64,000 bases of DNA. It comes from Fontibacillus phaseoli (GTDB lineage: Bacteria; Bacillota; Bacilli; Paenibacillales; Paenibacillaceae). Location of the stretch: NCBI RefSeq assembly GCF_003337355.1, contig NZ_QPJW01000016.1:29081-93080 (forward strand). The letters run 5' to 3'. This document shows, in pieces, positions 1 to 8,384 of this stretch; the first letter of the stretch is position 1; every line of letters begins with the position of its first letter. Below the pieces are notes generated by a model. The model had not been told where the DNA came from, searched no databases, and saw nothing but the letters and a program-made list of their open reading frames with translations. The translations under genes were made by a program, and so were the position numbers.

Positions 1-863
1 ATATTCCGAACGTCAATACCTTAATTGTGCACGATGCGGACAAAATGGGGCTTTCCCAGCTCTATCAGCTGCGGGGTCGTGTCGGTCGGTCCAACCGGAT
101 CGCCTACGCCTATTTTACGTACCAGCGCGACAAGTCGCTTACGGAGGTAGCCGAGAAGCGCCTTCAGTCGATTAAGGAGTTCACCGAGCTCGGATCGGGC
201 TTTAAAATCGCGATGCGCGATTTGTCCATCCGCGGGGCCGGGAATCTGCTCGGGGCGGAGCAGCACGGGTTTATTGCTTCCGTCGGTTTTGATCTGTATT
301 CGCAGATGCTGGCCGAAGAAATTCAGAAGCGCAAGGTGACCATGCTCGGTGAGACCGTGCCGGACGAGTCGAAATGGAACACCACGATCGACCTTGGCAT
401 CGACGCCTATTTACCGTCGGATTACATTTATGATAGTATTCAGAAGATTGAGATCTACAAAAAGACAGCTTCCGCCGCTACCTTCGAGGATGTCGCCGAA
501 CTGGAGGACGAGCTGCTGGATCGGTTCGGAGAACTGCCGGAAGCCGTTCAAAATCTGTTATCGGTTGCCCGGGTGAAGCTGTATGGCAAACAATATGGCA
601 TCGAATCCATCGCTTTGCGCGGGGAGGAAGTGACCGTGAAGTTTTATGACGGACGGGAACGGGATGTTCTCCCGGCCAAGATTGCGGAAGTTGGAAATCT
701 GTTTGGAAGACGTGTACAATTTAATCAGGGGTCGGTTATGCTGATCCGGATCAAAACCAAGGGAATGGACGATAAAGAAATGATGGGCTTATTGGAGCAG
801 TTCCTGGGAGCCCTGAAGGACTCGTTCAAAGCGAAAGGGGAACTACAAGATGTTTCGAAGTAA
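1..863 (+). CDS. mfd: Transcription-repair coupling factor Mfd, C-terminal part (5' end outside window)
   Basis: Mfd is the ATP-dependent translocase that removes RNA polymerase stalled at DNA damage and recruits UvrA. The visible frame enters at base 3 without a start, so the gene is cut by the window edge. About 286 C-terminal residues remain. They include the last helicase motif (motif VI type, QLRGRVGR), the following RGAGNLLGAEQHG segment and the C-terminal UvrA-interaction/autoinhibitory domain. The stop TAA at 861-863 lies inside the next gene, whose ATG is at 850, so the two overlap by 14 nt and are probably translated together. Mfd next to spoVT is the usual Bacillales arrangement. 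No truncation or frameshift is visible in this part. Confidence 0.96.
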   Translation, partial: IPNVNTLIVHDADKMGLSQLYQLRGRVGRSNRIAYAYFTYQRDKSLTEVAEKRLQSIKEFTELGSGFKIAMRDLSIRGAGNLLGAEQHGFIASVGFDLYSQMLAEEIQKRKVTMLGETVPDESKWNTTIDLGIDAYLPSDYIYDSIQKIEIYKKTASAATFEDVAELEDELLDRFGELPEAVQNLLSVARVKLYGKQYGIESIALRGEEVTVKFYDGRERDVLPAKIAEVGNLFGRRVQFNQGSVMLIRIKTKGMDDKEMMGLLEQFLGALKDSFKAKGELQDVSK

Positions 864-1986
864 AGGGCGTTCTTGGAAGACGCTGCTCATTGCCCTCGTT
901 GCAGTAATGGCTTTTTCCATTATGGCGGGTTGCGGCAAGAAAGAGGATAAGAATGCTTCTGGCGGCGAAGACAAGAGCAAAGTAGTTGCAACCTATGAAG
1001 GCGGCGAAATTACGGAGAACGAATTCGACCGGGAACAGCGGATCGTGCTTGCGCTTCAGCCAAACGTTGAACAGTTCATGCAAATGGACGATTTTCGCGA
1101 CTATCTGATCAAACAAGAGATTGCATATGAATATCTGGAAGCCAAGGCCGACGACAAGATGAAAGAAGAGGGCAAGAAAAAGGCCGAGGAACAATTCGCC
1201 GCGATGAAGGAATCGATGGGCGAGGAAGCATTCAAAAGTTTGCTGGACGGACAAAAAATTTCCGAGAAGGAATTCAAAAATTACATGGTTCGGATTTATA
1301 CCGTCATGGAAAGCGAAAAAGCTAAAATCAGCGACGATGACGTGAAGAAAGAATTTGAAGCGACCAAAGAGGATTACATCACCGCCTCGGTTCGCCATAT
1401 CCTGATCGGGTTAACCGACAAGGAAGGCAAAGAACGCAGCAAAGAGGACGCGCTGAAGTTGGCCAATGAAGTTAAAGCTAAATTGGATAAAGGCGAGGAC
1501 TTCGCGGCACTGGTAAAGGAGTATTCTTCCGACGGACAAACCAACATCGATAACGGCGGGCTGTACGCGGACACCCCTGTAAGCAACTGGGTTACCGAGT
1601 TTAAGGAAAAAGCGATGACTCTGCCGCTCAATACGATTAGCGAACCCGTGGAAACTACGTTTGGATACCACATCATGCGCGTGGAGAAACGGACCGAGAA
1701 GAAATTCGAAGATCTGACGCAAGAGGAGAAGGACCTGATCAAAATGTCGGCCGCTTCTCAAAAGCTGGACGAGTTCATGGCGGGCGATCTGGAGAAGAAA
1801 ATTATCAAGAAGATCGACTTGCCCAAGGTTGAGCAGAAGGAAGAGGAAGGCGGAACGACGAATCCCGGCTCGACCAATTCCGGGACAAGCGGGGATGCCG
1901 ATAAGAGCGGAACGGATCCGGGCGGTGATGCCGGAACTTCCGAGAACGGTTCTGGCACAAACAGCAGTACCGGCAACAGCAAATAA
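850..1986 (+). CDS. PrsA/SurA-like peptidyl-prolyl isomerase lipoprotein
   Basis: Predicted extracytoplasmic foldase of 378 residues. The N-terminus is a lipoprotein signal with basic start, hydrophobic core and lipobox MAGC, giving lipid attachment at Cys28. A charged helical chaperone-like region follows. A parvulin-type (PpiC) rotamase domain lies around residues 180-285, with the typical RHIL start and GYHIM end. The last 60 residues are a low-complexity Gly/Ser/Asp/Thr tail that is probably unstructured. The ATG at 850 overlaps the end of mfd and has AAAGGGG just upstream. PrsA lipoproteins assist folding of secreted proteins outside the membrane, but the client of this one cannot be told. 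Two hairpins downstream probably end the transcript. Confidence 0.9.
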   Translation: MFRSKGRSWKTLLIALVAVMAFSIMAGCGKKEDKNASGGEDKSKVVATYEGGEITENEFDREQRIVLALQPNVEQFMQMDDFRDYLIKQEIAYEYLEAKADDKMKEEGKKKAEEQFAAMKESMGEEAFKSLLDGQKISEKEFKNYMVRIYTVMESEKAKISDDDVKKEFEATKEDYITASVRHILIGLTDKEGKERSKEDALKLANEVKAKLDKGEDFAALVKEYSSDGQTNIDNGGLYADTPVSNWVTEFKEKAMTLPLNTISEPVETTFGYHIMRVEKRTEKKFEDLTQEEKDLIKMSAASQKLDEFMAGDLEKKIIKKIDLPKVEQKEEEGGTTNPGSTNSGTSGDADKSGTDPGGDAGTSENGSGTNSSTGNSK

Positions 1987-2020
1987 ACGGGGTAACCTGT
2001 TTCATTCGGATTTGCAGTAG

Positions 2021-2046
2021 CAGCGCGGAGCGATCCGCGCTGTTTT
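2021..2046 (+). terminator. Intrinsic terminator after the foldase gene
   Basis: A 9-bp stem (CAGCGCGGA with TCCGCGCTG) and a four-base loop are followed by TTTT. It lies 35 nt after the foldase stop. Confidence 0.7.
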
Positions 2047-2100
2047 GCTGATCCGAATTTCCGATACGCGCGCAAAACAGCCTGATGGACCCGATAGAAG

Positions 2101-2124
2101 CCCCACGCTCGTGGGGTTATTTTG
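2101..2124 (+). terminator. Second hairpin with T-rich tail
   Basis: CCCCAC and GTGGGG form a tight stem around a CTC-containing loop, followed by TTATTTT. It may back up the first terminator. The rest of the 399-bp gap 1987-2385 holds only the spoVT promoter and leader. Confidence 0.5.
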
Positions 2125-2328
2125 TACGCATTCATTTCGTGAAATCTGATGTGCAGAACTGGATAAATTGAATGAATAAGCTGCTGGGAAGGGATGAATA
2201 CTATGGTCAGAATCACAAGAGCCGAATCCCTCCATTGTATACAAAATAAGCCGCCGGTTAATCAGGAAAAAACGAAGGCCGCGCAACTTTTTTACCGGTA
2301 GCGGTGTATTAACATACCGAAGGGTAAA

Positions 2329-2359
2329 TGAATATCCAACTGACAGTAGTTCAATACTT
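2329..2359 (+). promoter_or_regulatory. Candidate sigma-G promoter of spoVT
   Basis: TGAATA (2329-2334) and AATACTT (2353-2359) are separated by 18 nt. They resemble the sigma-G -35 and the CATACTA -10 element (5 of 7). B. subtilis spoVT is known to be sigma-G dependent, which supports the assignment; the match itself is moderate. Confidence 0.5.
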
Positions 2360-2385
2360 CTTTAGAAAGCGGGGCAACATGTGAT

Positions 2386-2928
2386 ATGAAAGCTACTGGA
2401 ATTGTACGCCGTATTGATGATTTGGGCCGGGTGGTCATTCCGAAGGAGATCAGACGGACACTACGGATCCGTGAAGGGGATCCGCTTGAGATTTTTGTGG
2501 ACCGCGACGGCGAGGTTATTCTGAAAAAATATTCCCCGATCGGGGAGCTGGGCGATTTTGCCAAGGAATATGCGGAATCGCTTTTCGAGAGCACAGGCCA
2601 TATTACTTTGATCTCTGACCGTGACACGCTTATTGCGATTGCGGGTGCATCGAAAAAGGAATACTTGGACAAGCAGATCAGCGCACTCTTGGAAACCAGC
2701 ATGGACAACCGTAAAATTATACTGGAGTCGAATACGGGTATGTATGAGGTTATTAAGGATCATTCCGAGACAATCTCTTCCTTCGTAATCGCTCCGATCA
2801 TCTCGGGTGGGGACCCGATCGGTGCTGTGGTTCTGTTGAATAAGGATGAATCCGTAAAAATGTCGGAGCTCGAGTCTAAAATGGCGGAAACCGCCGCCGG
2901 TTTTTTAGGCAAACAGATGGAGCAATAA
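2386..2928 (+). CDS. spoVT: Stage V sporulation protein T (AbrB-like transcription factor)
   Basis: SpoVT is a forespore-specific DNA-binding regulator that tunes sigma-G genes late in sporulation. The protein has 180 residues, the normal size. Residues 1-50 form the swapped-hairpin AbrB DNA-binding domain (MKATGIVRRIDDLGRVVIP and on), nearly identical to the B. subtilis protein as I know it. Residues 55-180 form a GAF-like domain ending in ETAAGFLGKQMEQ. The GAAAGCGGGG Shine-Dalgarno lies rather far from the ATG at 2386, but the conserved N-terminus fixes the start. It is probably transcribed alone, between the candidate sigma-G promoter and a strong terminator. Confidence 0.97.
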   Translation: MKATGIVRRIDDLGRVVIPKEIRRTLRIREGDPLEIFVDRDGEVILKKYSPIGELGDFAKEYAESLFESTGHITLISDRDTLIAIAGASKKEYLDKQISALLETSMDNRKIILESNTGMYEVIKDHSETISSFVIAPIISGGDPIGAVVLLNKDESVKMSELESKMAETAAGFLGKQMEQ

Positions 2929-2952
2929 CAGCAGTAAACTTGATTTGACAAG

Positions 2953-3007
2953 CACACTCCCGGCGCAGTGGGGCGGCAGAGCCGTCCAGGGCAGGGAGTG
3001 TTTTTTT
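2953..3007 (+). terminator. Terminator after spoVT
   Basis: CACTCCC (2955-2961) pairs with GGGAGTG (2994-3000), enclosing a second GC-rich hairpin, and is followed by seven Ts. Confidence 0.75.
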
Positions 3008-3111
3008 GCTTGGTTTAGCGGATTTTGCGGCGGCATGGCGGGGGCGACGGGTTTCATCATATAATGGAACCTGAATGCAGGACCAATATGAATTCGCAAA
3101 GTAGGTAAACT

Positions 3112-4833
3112 ATGAAAGACAATAAAAATGCAGCATCAGGACTGCTTAAGGGAGCGGCCGTCCTTAGCCTCGCTGCTATCGTAAGCAAGCTGCTGGGGAC
3201 GCTGCAAAAAATTCCGCTGCAAAATATCGGCGGGGACGGCGTTTTTGGAATTTATAATACCGTTTATCCCTTTTATACGATAGTGATCACGCTGGCCACG
3301 GCAGGTTTTCCGACCGTGGTATCCAAGTTTGTGGCCGAACAGCAGGCTATGGGGGAGGAACGCGGCAAACGGGCTGTACTGCAGATGGCGTCAATAGTGA
3401 TGGCCGTGCTGGGAATCATCGGATGCGTCCTCATGTACTTCGGAGCTCCGCAGCTTGCGGCATGGATTGGCAATAGCCATCTGATCCCCGCTTTGCGTAG
3501 CGCGGCACCGGCTTTGCTGTTTATTCCGCTTAGCGCGTCCTTGCGGGGATATTTCCAAGGGCTGCAAAATATGATACCGACTGCGGTCTCCCAAGTGACG
3601 GAGCAGGGGGTCCGCGTAGCGGTAATGATCGCGTTGCTGTTTTATTTGACGGGAACCGGGGGAACGGAAGCGGTGATTGCGGGCGGAGCGCTCGCGGGCT
3701 CGGCAACCGGAGGTGCTGCGGGTCTGGCGGTCATGCTGCTGTACTGGAGAAGCCATCGCAAACAGGAGAAGCGGCGGACGGCGGGACACGGCCATCGGGA
3801 GGCGGGCATACCGGCCGACCTCCGTCCTGGCGATGAACCGGCTGCGGAAGCTGGGCTGAAGGCTGACAAGCCCGGCGCGGATGCTGTGCATAATTTGGCA
3901 GGAGGCTCGCGCCTAGGCGCCGGGCTCCTCAAGGAAATGCTGCGATACGCAATTCCTATTTGCCTGGCTTCGCTGGCTATTCCGCTGCTTAGCCTGGTCG
4001 ATACTTTCACGCTGCCGAGGTTGTTGTCTTCGACGATGGACGGGCTCCGCGTTATGACGGAAGTGGGCGTATATAACCGGGGCATACCGCTTGTCCAACT
4101 CGTAACGATGCTTGCCTCTTCTTTGTCGGTATTGTTCATTCCGCTCCTGGCGGAAATGAATTTACGCGGCAATCGGGAAGGCATTTCGCGCCAAACCGGT
4201 TTTGCTCTGCGTTGGTTCTGGCTCATCGGCCTGGCCTCGTCGGCAGGATTGGCGTTGCTTGCAGGGCCCATTAACGTAATGCTGTACGAAGACGGTATCG
4301 GGACGGGCACGTTCGCCTGGGTAGCCTGGACGGCCGCGCCCGGAGCGATGGTGACGATCACCGCCGCGCTGCTGCAGGGGCTTGGCGCCGTGCGCGCACC
4401 CGCGGTGCACCTTCTGGCAGCGGCTGTGCTCAAGGCGGCGCTGAACGTGCTGCTTGTGCCGCAGCTCGGCATCACCGGCGCGGCGATCGCCGGCATCGCC
4501 GCTTACACCGCCGCCGCAGCGCTGAACTTGGCGCTGCTGCTCCGGCGCGCGGGGCTGCGCCCGCGCCTGCGGGACGCGCTGCTGCGCCCCGCTGCGGCCG
4601 CCCTGGCGATGGCGGCCGCCGTGTTGCTGCTGCGCCTTGCCGCAGCCGCCGTGCTGCCGCCGGGCCGTCTGGCGGCCCTGGCGGAGAGCCTGCTCGGCGT
4701 AGCGCTCGGCGCAGCCGTGTTTGCGGCCGCCGCGCTGCGGGCGCGCCTGGTCAGCGCGGCGGAGCTTGCCGCTCTGCCGCGGGTCGGCCCGAAGCTGCTG
4801 CGCCTGCTTCAGAAGCTGCGGCTGCTGCGCTAG
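3112..4833 (+). CDS. SpoVB/MurJ-like polysaccharide flippase (YabM position)
   Basis: A multi-spanning membrane protein of 573 residues from the MOP/MVF exporter group that flips lipid-linked cell-wall or spore-cortex precursors. It starts with the family pattern of a helix, then KLLGTLQKIPLQ and IYNTVYPFY. About 14 membrane helices can be read. A hydrophilic insert of about 60 residues (roughly 213-275, rich in Lys, Arg, Gly and Ala) separates helices in the middle. The last 150 residues are almost all Ala, Leu, Arg and Gly, encoded by very GC-rich DNA (about 4360-4833). In B. subtilis the gene between spoVT and mazG is yabM, so position and family agree. The exact substrate is unknown. Confidence 0.88.
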   Translation: MKDNKNAASGLLKGAAVLSLAAIVSKLLGTLQKIPLQNIGGDGVFGIYNTVYPFYTIVITLATAGFPTVVSKFVAEQQAMGEERGKRAVLQMASIVMAVLGIIGCVLMYFGAPQLAAWIGNSHLIPALRSAAPALLFIPLSASLRGYFQGLQNMIPTAVSQVTEQGVRVAVMIALLFYLTGTGGTEAVIAGGALAGSATGGAAGLAVMLLYWRSHRKQEKRRTAGHGHREAGIPADLRPGDEPAAEAGLKADKPGADAVHNLAGGSRLGAGLLKEMLRYAIPICLASLAIPLLSLVDTFTLPRLLSSTMDGLRVMTEVGVYNRGIPLVQLVTMLASSLSVLFIPLLAEMNLRGNREGISRQTGFALRWFWLIGLASSAGLALLAGPINVMLYEDGIGTGTFAWVAWTAAPGAMVTITAALLQGLGAVRAPAVHLLAAAVLKAALNVLLVPQLGITGAAIAGIAAYTAAAALNLALLLRRAGLRPRLRDALLRPAAAALAMAAAVLLLRLAAAAVLPPGRLAALAESLLGVALGAAVFAAAALRARLVSAAELAALPRVGPKLLRLLQKLRLLR

Positions 4834-4942
4834 CACGCGGCGATTACGGCCAAGCGCCCTAGCTTACCGCCGGCGCCTAGTGCCTATTCGCCGCCGCTGA
4901 TCGGATCCCCGTTTTGCGGGACGCCGAAAAGCGGGAACATTT

Positions 4943-4970
4943 TTGTCATTGGCGCGGGAAGTGGTATAGT
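4943..4970 (+). promoter_or_regulatory. Sigma-A promoter with extended -10, mazG
   Basis: TTGTCA (4943-4948), a 16-bp spacer and TATAGT (4965-4970) preceded by TGG, which makes an extended -10. It lies about 50 nt before the mazG start. Confidence 0.65.
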
Positions 4971-5022
4971 AAGGAATGGATTGTTCTATTTTGCCGGTAA
5001 CGAGACAGGAGCGTGACTTCGA

Positions 5023-6525
5023 ATGGGAGCAGTGATCACCGTTGTTGGACTGGGTTCGGGCGATCCCGACCGTCTGACGCTGGGAAGCTTGAAATTGCTT
5101 CAGGAAGCGCAGGAGCGATACGTGCGCACCAAGGACCATCCGGTGGTGGCCTGGCTGGAGGAAAGCGGGGTGACTTTTACCTCGTTTGATGAGGTATACG
5201 AGTCCAAAGATGATTTTCCTTCGGTCTACAAGGAGATTGTGGAGCGGTTGATTTCCGCCGCAAAGCCGTCTTCGGGAGAAAAAGCGGTACTCTATGCCGT
5301 ACCCGGCCATCCGATGGTTGCGGAGGCAACCGTAAAGCTGCTGCGCGAACGTTGTCCGAAAGAGGGAATTGACTTACGCATCACCGGGGGCGAGAGCTTC
5401 CTGGATGAAGCTTTTGTCCGGCTTGGCTTTGATCCGATCGAGGGATTTCAACTGCTGGACTCGTCTGAATTGTCCCAGGGAGAGATCGATCCCCGGAGGC
5501 ATACGCTGATCGGGCAGGTCTACGACGAATTCACCGCCTCGGACGTGAAACTGAGCCTGATGGAGACCTACCCGGACGATTACCCCGTCGTTGTCGGACA
5601 TGCCCTTGGGGTATCCGGGGAGGAGCAGGTGCTGCGCATTCCGCTTTACGAACTGGACCGCGTCCAGGGTTACGGTAATTTGTCGCTCGTCTACGTACCG
5701 GCCAGCCGCGACGAAAGCCTGCGCATTCGCAGTTTTGAGCGGCTGCATGAGATCGTGACGATTCTCCGCAGTCCGGAAGGGTGCCCTTGGGATCGTGAAC
5801 AGACTCATGAGTCACTCCGCAAAAATCTCATCGAGGAAACTTATGAGGTGCTGGAGACGATCGATGATGACGATCCGGAGCACATGCGGGAAGAGCTGGG
5901 TGACCTCCTGCTGCAAATTATGCTGCATTCGCAAATGGAAGAGGAGACCGGCATGTTTACCGCATACGACGTGATCCAGGAGCTTAATGAGAAGCTGCTG
6001 TACCGTCATCCTCATGTATTCGGCAATCTGAGCGCCGAGGATGCCGAGGCTGCGCTCCAGAACTGGGAAGCAATGAAAGCGGAGGAGAAGCGTCGTAAAG
6101 GAATAGAACCGGAGAAACTTTCCGCCTTGAGTGGGGTACCTCGGGATTTGCCTGCGCTGATGAAGGCCTACAAGCTCCAGAAGAAGGCGGCGAAGGTAGG
6201 CTTTGACTGGGATTCTATCGACGGCGTCTGGGCAAAGATCGAGGAGGAACTGGCCGAATTCAAAGAAGCCGTGACTTCAGGTCACCCGGCGGAGGATCAG
6301 GCGTTGGAACTGGGCGACGTGCTGTTCTCGATCGTGAATGCCGGCCGCTACATCGGAGTCGATCCCGAGGAGGCGTTATCCTTGACAATCGCGAAATTTG
6401 TCAGACGCTTCGGGTATGTGGAAGAGAAGCTTCGCGAAGCCGGAAAAACACCGGGAGACAGCGATCTTACCGAGATGGACGCGCTCTGGGATGAAGCCAA
6501 AAGCCTCGAAAGGGAATCCAGATAA
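5023..6525 (+). CDS. mazG: Nucleoside triphosphate pyrophosphohydrolase MazG fused to a tetrapyrrole-methylase-like domain (YabN)
   Basis: A two-part protein of 500 residues. Residues 1-215 look like a SAM-dependent tetrapyrrole (corrin/porphyrin) methylase fold: VVGLGSGDPDRLTLGSLKLL at the start and GHPMVAEAT further on. Residues 225-500 contain MazG all-alpha NTP pyrophosphohydrolase repeats with the metal-binding signature EETYEVLE...EELGDLLLQ; the second repeat is more degenerate. MazG hydrolyses NTPs to NMP and pyrophosphate and is thought to clean non-canonical nucleotides. The fusion is the normal YabN form of Bacillales, so it is not an oddity here. The ATG at 5023 has AGGAG 11 nt upstream. 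Confidence 0.94.
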   Translation: MGAVITVVGLGSGDPDRLTLGSLKLLQEAQERYVRTKDHPVVAWLEESGVTFTSFDEVYESKDDFPSVYKEIVERLISAAKPSSGEKAVLYAVPGHPMVAEATVKLLRERCPKEGIDLRITGGESFLDEAFVRLGFDPIEGFQLLDSSELSQGEIDPRRHTLIGQVYDEFTASDVKLSLMETYPDDYPVVVGHALGVSGEEQVLRIPLYELDRVQGYGNLSLVYVPASRDESLRIRSFERLHEIVTILRSPEGCPWDREQTHESLRKNLIEETYEVLETIDDDDPEHMREELGDLLLQIMLHSQMEEETGMFTAYDVIQELNEKLLYRHPHVFGNLSAEDAEAALQNWEAMKAEEKRRKGIEPEKLSALSGVPRDLPALMKAYKLQKKAAKVGFDWDSIDGVWAKIEEELAEFKEAVTSGHPAEDQALELGDVLFSIVNAGRYIGVDPEEALSLTIAKFVRRFGYVEEKLREAGKTPGDSDLTEMDALWDEAKSLERESR

Positions 6526-6548
6526 CTCGAATTTTCACTAAAAAACGG

Positions 6549-6574
6549 TTTTTTTTGCGAAAAAGCAAAAAAAA
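6549..6574 (+). terminator. A/T hairpin after mazG
   Basis: TTTTTTTTGC and GCAAAAAAAA form a 10-bp inverted repeat, 24 nt after the mazG stop. It is mostly A:T and lacks a separate T-run, so termination is uncertain. Confidence 0.35.
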
Positions 6575-6703
6575 GTTGATCTCGGGGCAGGAATTTGGGT
6601 TTTAAGACAGAATTATTCATACAAAGATATCCATGCGGCTTACAGCCATATGGGCTGAAGCCGTTAGTCCATCTATTTCTTTTATTATTGGGAGGCATTA
6701 TTA

Positions 6704-6976
6704 ATGAACAAAACAGATCTTATCAACAACATTTCCAGCAAAAGCGGTTTGACTAAAAAAGACGTTGAAACCGTATTGAACGGCGTCCTCGGCGAAATCA
6801 CCGATGCTCTTGCTGGCGGCGACAAAGTACAATTGATCGGCTTCGGCACGTTCGAAACTCGCAAACGTTCCGGTCGTACCGGCCGCAACCCGCAAACCGG
6901 CAAAACGATCGAAATTCCTGCATCCAACGTTCCAGCTTTCAAAGCGGGCAACAAACTTAAAGAAGCCGTAAAATAA
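6704..6976 (+). CDS. hup: HU family DNA-binding protein
   Basis: HU is the abundant nucleoid protein that bends DNA. The 90 residues match the family closely: MNKTDLI at the start, the GFGTFE turn, then the beta-arm with RTGRNPQTG and the conserved Pro that intercalates into the minor groove (EIPASNVPAFKAG). GGGAGG sits 9 nt before the ATG. The leader carries a hairpin at 6636-6663 (CGGCTT/AAGCCG). The stop codon shares its last A with the ATG of rqcP, so translation of the two is coupled. Confidence 0.97.
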   Translation: MNKTDLINNISSKSGLTKKDVETVLNGVLGEITDALAGGDKVQLIGFGTFETRKRSGRTGRNPQTGKTIEIPASNVPAFKAGNKLKEAVK

Positions 6977-7257
6977 TGCGTCTTGATAAATTCCTGAAGG
7001 TGTCCCGGTTGATTAAGCGGCGCACGGTGGCGAAGGACGTCTCCGAACAAGGGAGAGTTCTGATCAACGGGCGCGAATCCAAACCGAGCAGCACCGTTAA
7101 GGTGGGCGACGAAATTACCGTTCAATTCGGCCAAAAGCTGGTGACGGTTCGCGTCGAACGCCTTGCGGAGACGACTCGCAAGGAAGAGGCTGCCACCCTG
7201 TATACCTTGGTCAAGGAAGAACCGATCGCCAAAGACTCCGGTTTAGACTGGAACTAA
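6976..7257 (+). CDS. rqcP: RqcP, S4-domain ribosome quality-control factor (YabO)
   Basis: An S4 RNA-binding protein of 93 residues. The S4 fold is clear from MRLDKFLKVSRLIKRR, the VLINGR turn and VKVGDEI. RqcP (YabO) works with RqcH on stalled 50S subunits, where it helps tRNA move during C-terminal alanine tailing. The ATG overlaps the hup stop codon (TAATG). In B. subtilis this gene is followed directly by yabP; here 14.7 kb of other DNA separates them. Confidence 0.93.
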   Translation: MRLDKFLKVSRLIKRRTVAKDVSEQGRVLINGRESKPSSTVKVGDEITVQFGQKLVTVRVERLAETTRKEEAATLYTLVKEEPIAKDSGLDWN

Positions 7258-7268
7258 GGCGTGAGATG

Positions 7269-7304
7269 AAGCACGCTCCGTTGTTGAAACGGGGCGTGCT
7301 TTCT
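7269..7304 (+). terminator. Terminator after rqcP
   Basis: AAGCACGC (7269-7276) pairs with GCGTGCTT (7294-7301), with an inner CCGTT/AACGG extension, followed by a short T-rich tail. It closes the hup-rqcP transcript. Confidence 0.75.
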
Positions 7305-7392
7305 ATTGTGCACAGGTTACCTAAATGGGGGATCATCGAGAACGTAGAATCGGAAACAACGTATCCCACCCCTAAACGCGACCCTCCATCGC

Positions 7393-7725
7393 CCCAACAC
7401 GCCCAACATGCCCAACACGCCCAACACGCCCAACACGCCCAACACGCCCAACACGCCCAACACGCCCAACACGCCCAACACGCCCAACATGCCCAACACG
7501 CCCAACACGCCCAACACGCCCAACACGCCCAACACGCCCAACACGCCCAACATGCTCAACACGCTCAACATGCTCAACATGCTCAACATGCCCAACATGC
7601 CCAACACGCTCAACATGCCCAACATGCTCAACACGCTCAACATGCTCAACATGCCCAACACGCTCAACATGCTCAACATGCTCAACATGCCTAACATGCT
7701 CAACATGCCCAACACGCTCAACACC
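7393..7725 (+). repeat. 9-bp minisatellite, 37 tandem copies
   Basis: Thirty-seven uninterrupted 9-bp units (333 bp), starting 91 nt after the rqcP terminator. The first 18 units are CCCAACACG, except for units 2, 11 and 18, which are CCCAACATG. From 7555 on, CTCAACATG prevails, mixed with CCCAACATG, CCCAACACG and CTCAACACG; one unit is CCTAACATG. Because the period is a multiple of three, several frames stay open and encode tripeptide repeats (Pro-Asn-Thr or Gln-His-Ala on the plus strand, Val-Leu-Gly on the minus strand). None has a convincing start signal, so I treat it as non-coding. Confidence 0.95.
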
Positions 7726-7761
7726 CTAACACCCCAACGCCCGCATAACTCTGCCGCCTCG

Positions 7762-7946
7762 CTAACGGACACGAGGGACCTTATTTGTCTAGAAAACGGT
7801 GTTTTTAAAATCTAACGGACACCAGAGACCTTAATCAGGCCTAAAGCGTCATATTTGGGTTCTTTTTCGAAGAATAACGTCCCCTGTGTCCGTTAGCGGC
7901 CAAAAGTGCCTGAATCGGTCACTTTAACGGCTCCTGTGTCCGTTAG
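7762..7946. repeat. Four copies of a 24-bp element, two direct and two inverted
   Basis: CTAACGGACAC followed by a variable RRGGACCTTA-like tail occurs at 7762-7784 and 7812-7834. Its reverse complement occurs at 7873-7896 and 7923-7946 (both ending TGTGTCCGTTAG). The pairs could fold into one long hairpin or two nested ones. The arrangement looks like a REP-type dispersed palindromic element. Confidence 0.85.
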
Positions 7947-8384
7947 AGTTAGATGTACTCCCATCCGGTAGGATCAGGTCCAAGGAGGGCCGGTTATATC
8001 CGGGATTTTGAACCCGATGGTCAAGGCAGAAGACGATGATTTATACCCCTAATCTTGCGGAGAATACCGTTTTTTGCGGGGGGAGTCAAAAATACCCCTA
8101 CCCAAATTATTGAAAGATGATAATATATTAATTAACTAACCTCCTTTGCTGTTAAAAAGTACTGCCTGTACTTTCAACCATGCAGCAAGATTCTTCCTAC
8201 CTGGAGCTTCTCGGTTAACAAACTGCTCCTAGAAAACACCTCAATCTAAAGATTGCATTCTGCAGTCGCACCAACACACCTCTGATCTGATTTTTCAATA
8301 ATCAGCATTCGTATCACACACTTCTTAATTAATGTTGCCCCTATGCCGCACTATCCGCCCTAGTTGTTATTTGCTTGCACAATT
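7947..8384. other. Gene-free DNA, no feature recognised
   Basis: No reading frame with a start site and family match is visible on either strand. An AT-rich patch lies near 8117-8148. I see no RNA gene. Confidence 0.6.

Noticed and set aside
2203..2301. 32-codon ORF before spoVT with a purine run upstream
   Set aside because: Too short, no recognisable product, and it lies in the spoVT leader region.
7266..7815. Open frames over the minisatellite (Gln-His-Ala, Pro-Asn-Thr and, on the minus strand, Val-Leu-Gly repeats)
   Set aside because: A 9-bp period keeps frames open by chance; no frame has a good ribosome site and family match.
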